Shown here: one piece after another, positions 57,628-64,000 of the stretch
How positions within the stretch are numbered: the stretch's first letter is position 1
How the letters are laid out: the number at the start of each line of letters is the position of its first letter
Assembly (NCBI GenBank): GCA_903813345.2
Contig: CAIIXF020000011.1
Span: 25,414,166 to 25,478,165, forward strand
Direction of reading: 5' to 3'
Length of the DNA: 64,000 nucleotides
Origin: Owenia fusiformis
Lineage: Eukaryota > Annelida > Polychaeta > Sabellida > Oweniidae
The notes under the pieces: model-generated
What the model was told of the DNA's origin: nothing
The model's database searches: none
Seen by the model: the letters and a program-made list of their open reading frames with translations, nothing else
Translations under genes and position numbers: made by a program

Positions 57628-60600
57628 TATGGCAAAACTGCCCTAATTCACGTCACCACACTAGTCAATGGGCAAAAGGGCAAACGCCTGACTTTTTATC
57701 TCGAGTTATGGATTTATGTGGCCTCACTGGCCTATCTGAGGTTCTAAAGCTATGTCTAAGCTACATCTTGACACTAAACTCAATAGGGGCCAATCATCTA
57801 CTTTTTGAAATAATTGGTCAATTGTGACACTACCCCCTCTCTCTGCAGACACAAATTGAAATTCACAAAAATGAAGGCAAAATTAATACGCCACTTGACT
57901 CGAAATTTTCCTTCAGATAACCCAAATAAACGCATTTTCAGTTGAAATGGCATGTTGCCATTGCAAAAAGATTACAACTGTGCCTACATACTAGCTTACT
58001 GACTCGTCATGATCACAATTGTGTTGGGACTACATTTATTTTTGAATACTACTTTTTTCTATTCAGCGGAAGTGACGTATTAGGGCATTTTGGCCTAATA
58101 GCCACATGGTTGGATGATTTCTGGCTTTAAATTGCGTTTTTCCTATTTACTAGAGTTTTTCAAGTAGTTTTGTGCAGTTTAAGAATATTCTGACAGCAAT
58201 TATGAAAAATATGGCTTCTTCATTACCCCTGGGGTCATTTTTCCAAGAACCCAATGGTTTTCCTTTAAATTTGACTAGTTTTTCATTTACATCATGAAAT
58301 CCACTGCCTGATGGTGACATTTTTCAGTATCGTGTCAAGAAATTGAGTATTTTATTGCATATTGCGATTTTTAGCCAAAATCACTGAACCGTGAACAAGA
58401 AAATTGGACAAATTTGGCCCACTTTTTGGCAAAATCTTACTAAAATCATCACTTTTTCATACTTTATTCCATTCAACAACCTCCTGATTTGAAAAATGAT
58501 GACAAATTTGATCAGTTTTGACTCTGGCCTAGAGAATTGGGACTTTTGAAATATTTTTTAGCTCGAATGTAGTCATTCAGAGTGAGCAAATACATCAAAA
58601 ATTGACACTTAACTCACCAATTTCTGACTGCACCCCCGATATGTACCTTCTTTCTATACTGGAAACCATAAGATGGAAAATTCAATCTTTATGATGAATA
58701 GCAACTCGTTGGCTTCCCCATTTACGACAACAAATGACATTTAGGGGTCACTAAGGACAAAATTGTAGCCAAATATCGTCAAAATCAGTGTTTTTTGGGG
58801 TAAAAAGCGAAAACTGCTGATTCAGCAAAAACATTTAATTTGTTCATGAAAATTCCCCTTTTTGCCTCCGTCCAAAATATGTTTCACACTAATAAACTTC
58901 AATTCTGGGCGATTCTGAGTAGTTTTAAAAAATTTTGGTCACTTTCACATGTGACTAATAATAGCCACATGGTTGGATGATTTCTGGCTTTAAATTGCGT
59001 TTTTCCTATTTACTAGAGTTTTTCAAGTAGTTTTGTGCAGTTTAAGAATATTCTGACAGCAATTATGAAAAATATGGCTTCTTCATTACCCCTGGGGTCA
59101 TTTTTCCAAGAACCCAATGGTTTTCCTTTAAATTTGACTAGTTTTTCATTTACATCATGAAATCCACTGCCTGATGGTGACATTTTTCAGTATCGTGTCA
59201 AGAAATTGAGTATTTTATTGCATATTGCGATTTTTAGCCAAAATCACTGAACCGTGAACAAGAAAATTGGACAAATTTGGCCCACTTTTTGGCAAAATCT
59301 TACTAAAATCATCACTTTTTCATACTTTATTCCATTCAACAACCTCCTGATTTGAAAAATGATGACAAATTTGATCAGTTTTGACTCTGGCCTAGAGAAT
59401 TGGGACTTTTGAAATATTTTTTAGCTCGAATGTAGTCATTCAGAGTGAGCAAATACATCAAAAATTGACACTTAACTCACCAATTTCTGACTGCACCCCC
59501 GATATGTACCTTCTTTCTATACTGGAAACCATAAGATGGAAAATTCAATCTTTATGATGAATAGCAACTCGTTGGCTTCCCCATTTACGACAACAAATGA
59601 CATTTAGGGGTCACTAAGGACAAAATTGTAGCCAAATATCGTCAAAATCAGTGTTTTTTGGGGTAAAAAGCGAAAACTGCTGATTCAGCAAAAACATTTA
59701 ATTTGTTCATGAAAATTCCCCTTTTTGCCTCCGTCCAAAATATGTTTCACACTAATAAACTTCAATTCTGGGCGATTCTGAGTAGTTTTAAAAAATTTTG
59801 GTCACTTTCACATGTGACTAATAGCCACATGGTTGGATGATTTCTGGCTTTAAATTGCGTTTTTCCTATTTACTAGAGTTTTTCAAGTAGTTTTGTGCAG
59901 TTTAAGAATATTCTGACAGCAATTATGAAAAATATGGCTTCTTCATTACCCCTGGGGTCATTTTTCCAAGAACCCAATGGTTTTCCTTTAAATTTGACTA
60001 GTTTTTCATTTACATCATGAAATCCACTGCCTGATGGTGACATTTTTCAGTATCGTGTCAAGAAATTGAGTATTTTATTGCATATTGCGATTTTTAGCCA
60101 AAATCACTGAACCGTGAACAAGAAAATTGGACAAATTTGGCCCACTTTTTGGCAAAATCTTACTAAAATCATCACTTTTTCATACTTTATTCCATTCAAC
60201 AACCTCCTGATTTGAAAAATGATGACAAATTTGATCAGTTTTGACTCTGGCCTAGAGAATTGGGACTTTTGAAATATTTTTTAGCTCGAATGTAGTCATT
60301 CAGAGTGAGCAAATACATCAAAAATTGACACTTAACTCACCAATTTCTGACTGCACCCCCGATATGTACCTTCTTTCTATACTGGAAACCATAAGATGGA
60401 AAATTCAATCTTTATGATGAATAGCAACTCGTTGGCTTCCCCATTTACGACAACAAATGACATTTAGGGGTCACTAAGGACAAAATTGTAGCCAAATATC
60501 GTCAAAATCAGTGTTTTTTGGGGTAAAAAGCGAAAACTGCTGATTCAGCAAAAACATTTAATTTGTTCATGAAAATTCCCCTTTTTGCCTCCGTCCAAAA

Positions 60601-63600
60601 TATGTTTCACACTAATAAACTTCAATTCTGGGCGATTCTGAGTAGTTTTAAAAAATTTTGGTCACTTTCACATGTGACTAATAGGCAAAACTGCCCTAAT
60701 TCACGTCACCACACTAGTCAATGGGCAAAAGGGCAAACGCCTGACTTTTTATCTCGAGTTATGGATTTATGTGGCCTCACTGGCCTATCTGAGGTTCTAA
60801 AGCTATGTCTAAGCTACATCTTGACACTAAACTCAATAGGGGCCAATCATCTACTTTTTGAAATAATTGGTCAATTGTGACACTACCCCCTCTCTCTGCA
60901 GACACAAATTGAAATTCACAAAAATGAAGGCAAAATTAATACGCCACTTGACTCGAAATTTTCCTTCAGATAACCCAAATAAACGCATTTTCAGTTGAAA
61001 TGGCATGTTGCCATTGCAAAAAGATTACAACTGTGCCTACATACTAGCTTACTGACTCGTCATGATCACAATTGTGTTGGGACTACATTTATTTTTGAAT
61101 ACTACTTTTTTCTATTCAGCGGAAGTGACGTATTAGGGCATTTTGGCCTAATAGCCACATGGTTGGATGATTTCTGGCTTTAAATTGCGTTTTTCCTATT
61201 TACTAGAGTTTTTCAAGTAGTTTTGTGCAGTTTAAGAATATTCTGACAGCAATTATGAAAAATATGGCTTCTTCATTACCCCTGGGGTCATTTTTCCAAG
61301 AACCCAATGGTTTTCCTTTAAATTTGACTAGTTTTTCATTTACATCATGAAATCCACTGCCTGATGGTGACATTTTTCAGTATCGTGTCAAGAAATTGAG
61401 TATTTTATTGCATATTGCGATTTTTAGCCAAAATCACTGAACCGTGAACAAGAAAATTGGACAAATTTGGCCCACTTTTTGGCAAAATCTTACTAAAATC
61501 ATCACTTTTTCATACTTTATTCCATTCAACAACCTCCTGATTTGAAAAATGATGACAAATTTGATCAGTTTTGACTCTGGCCTAGAGAATTGGGACTTTT
61601 GAAATATTTTTTAGCTCGAATGTAGTCATTCAGAGTGAGCAAATACATCAAAAATTGACACTTAACTCACCAATTTCTGACTGCACCCCCGATATGTACC
61701 TTCTTTCTATACTGGAAACCATAAGATGGAAAATTCAATCTTTATGATGAATAGCAACTCGTTGGCTTCCCCATTTACGACAACAAATGACATTTAGGGG
61801 TCACTAAGGACAAAATTGTAGCCAAATATCGTCAAAATCAGTGTTTTTTGGGGTAAAAAGCGAAAACTGCTGATTCAGCAAAAACATTTAATTTGTTCAT
61901 GAAAATTCCCCTTTTTGCCTCCGTCCAAAATATGTTTCACACTAATAAACTTCAATTCTGGGCGATTCTGAGTAGTTTTAAAAAATTTTGGTCACTTTCA
62001 CATGTGACTAATAGGCAAAACTGCCCTAATTCACGTCACCACACTAGTCAATGGGCAAAAGGGCAAACGCCTGACTTTTTATCTCGAGTTATGGATTTAT
62101 GTGGCCTCACTGGCCTATCTGAGGTTCTAAAGCTATGTCTAAGCTACATCTTGACACTAAACTCAATAGGGGCCAATCATCTACTTTTTGAAATAATTGG
62201 TCAATTGTGACACTACCCCCTCTCTCTGCAGACACAAATTGAAATTCACAAAAATGAAGGCAAAATTAATACGCCACTTGACTCGAAATTTTCCTTCAGA
62301 TAACCCAAATAAACGCATTTTCAGTTGAAATGGCATGTTGCCATTGCAAAAAGATTACAACTGTGCCTACATACTAGCTTACTGACTCGTCATGATCACA
62401 ATTGTGTTGGGACTACATTTATTTTTGAATACTACTTTTTTCTATTCAGCGGAAGTGACGTATTAGGGCATTTTGGCCTAATAGCCACATGGTTGGATGA
62501 TTTCTGGCTTTAAATTGCGTTTTTCCTATTTACTAGAGTTTTTCAAGTAGTTTTGTGCAGTTTAAGAATATTCTGACAGCAATTATGAAAAATATGGCTT
62601 CTTCATTACCCCTGGGGTCATTTTTCCAAGAACCCAATGGTTTTCCTTTAAATTTGACTAGTTTTTCATTTACATCATGAAATCCACTGCCTGATGGTGA
62701 CATTTTTCAGTATCGTGTCAAGAAATTGAGTATTTTATTGCATATTGCGATTTTTAGCCAAAATCACTGAACCGTGAACAAGAAAATTGGACAAATTTGG
62801 CCCACTTTTTGGCAAAATCTTACTAAAATCATCACTTTTTCATACTTTATTCCATTCAACAACCTCCTGATTTGAAAAATGATGACAAATTTGATCAGTT
62901 TTGACTCTGGCCTAGAGAATTGGGACTTTTGAAATATTTTTTAGCTCGAATGTAGTCATTCAGAGTGAGCAAATACATCAAAAATTGACACTTAACTCAC
63001 CAATTTCTGACTGCACCCCCGATATGTACCTTCTTTCTATACTGGAAACCATAAGATGGAAAATTCAATCTTTATGATGAATAGCAACTCGTTGGCTTCC
63101 CCATTTACGACAACAAATGACATTTAGGGGTCACTAAGGACAAAATTGTAGCCAAATATCGTCAAAATCAGTGTTTTTTGGGGTAAAAAGCGAAAACTGC
63201 TGATTCAGCAAAAACATTTAATTTGTTCATGAAAATTCCCCTTTTTGCCTCCGTCCAAAATATGTTTCACACTAATAAACTTCAATTCTGGGCGATTCTG
63301 AGTAGTTTTAAAAAATTTTGGTCACTTTCACATGTGACTAATAGGCAAAACTGCCCTAATTCACGTCACCACACTAGTCAATGGGCAAAAGGGCAAACGC
63401 CTGACTTTTTATCTCGAGTTATGGATTTATGTGGCCTCACTGGCCTATCTGAGGTTCTAAAGCTATGTCTAAGCTACATCTTGACACTAAACTCAATAGG
63501 GGCCAATCATCTACTTTTTGAAATAATTGGTCAATTGTGACACTACCCCCTCTCTCTGCAGACACAAATTGAAATTCACAAAAATGAAGGCAAAATTAAT

Positions 63601-64000
63601 ACGCCACTTGACTCGAAATTTTCCTTCAGATAACCCAAATAAACGCATTTTCAGTTGAAATGGCATGTTGCCATTGCAAAAAGATTACAACTGTGCCTAC
63701 ATACTAGCTTACTGACTCGTCATGATCACAATTGTGTTGGGACTACATTTATTTTTGAATACTACTTTTTTCTATTCAGCGGAAGTGACGTATTAGGGCA
63801 TTTTGGCCTAATAGCCACATGGTTGGATGATTTCTGGCTTTAAATTGCGTTTTTCCTATTTACTAGAGTTTTTCAAGTAGTTTTGTGCAGTTTAAGAATA
63901 TTCTGACAGCAATTATGAAAAATATGGCTTCTTCATTACCCCTGGGGTCATTTTTCCAAGAACCCAATGGTTTTCCTTTAAATTTGACTAGTTTTTCATT
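57628..64000 (+). repeat. Composite tandem array of 470-bp A and 860-bp B modules
   Basis: A begins GGCAAAACTGCCCTAATTC and B begins GCCACATGGTTGGATG. Order and approximate limits: A 57628-58097, B 58098-58960, B 58961-59820, B 59821-60680, A 60681-61150, B 61151-62010, A 62011-62480, B 62481-63340, A 63341-63810, B 63811 to the window end. The A+B period is exactly 1330 bp, and copies look identical except 3 extra bases at the end of the first B. Frames of 62 and 105 codons recur in each copy but have no protein-like features and cross module borders. The array continues off the right edge. Confidence 0.95.

Noticed and set aside
57942-63843. Repeated 62- and 105-codon frames in the right-hand array as a gene family
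   Set aside because: They are carried along by identical DNA repeats, cross module borders and show no protein features or synonymous-type variation.
1-64000. CRISPR arrays, operons or ribosome-binding sites
   Set aside because: The tandem repeats have no unique spacers, and the split genes show this is eukaryotic nuclear DNA.

Overview
The window looks like nuclear DNA of an invertebrate animal. It is AT-rich, its genes are split by GT-AG introns of 0.3 to 16 kb, and the introns are full of foldback and mariner-type elements, hAT-like and Kolobok-like repeats, tRNA-derived SINEs and minisatellites. The proteins are metazoan (DEAF1, PATL1, a rhodopsin-class GPCR, Golgi sulfotransferases, a B3GAT glucuronyltransferase). 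A marine deuterostome such as a hemichordate, echinoderm or cephalochordate fits best, but this is an impression from gene and repeat style, not proof.

Layout. From 491 to 10064 (minus strand) lies the 5' part of a PATL1-like mRNA-decay gene: six exons encode the first 200 residues and the gene runs off the left edge. Its start codon is 393 bp from that of a DEAF1-like transcription factor on the plus strand (10458 to 38521, seven exons, 502 aa), so the two probably share a bidirectional promoter. The DEAF1-like gene hosts two others: an intronless GPCR on the same strand in intron 3 (15523-16782), and a five-exon carbohydrate sulfotransferase (A) on the opposite strand in intron 5 (28888-34136). 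A second sulfotransferase (B, 42488-46384, minus) and a beta-1,3-glucuronyltransferase (B3GAT family, 49436-52735, minus) follow. The two sulfotransferases and the glucuronyltransferase are all on the minus strand and all look like type II Golgi enzymes of glycan synthesis. They could act on the same glycosaminoglycan or HNK-1-like glycans; this is inference from family and position.

The rest is mostly repeats. PATL1 intron 1 holds a TTAA-flanked Kolobok-like element, foldback elements and a cluster of ACCGACAATTGTCGGT palindromes. DEAF1 introns hold long-TIR TA-flanked elements, a decayed mariner, a 5'-truncated non-LTR retrotransposon and several tandem arrays. A 192-bp-class MITE with 5-bp target duplications occurs three times. 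From 57628 to the right edge lies a near-identical head-to-tail array built from a 470-bp module (A) and an 860-bp module (B), arranged A B B B A B A B A B.

Most notable: the DEAF1-like protein ends in a coiled-coil/acidic tail instead of the MYND zinc finger, and a 40-bp minisatellite just upstream of its exon 6 is made of copies of that exon's own splice acceptor and first codons. Exons were joined by hand from reading-frame phase, splice sites and remembered family motifs; no search was run.
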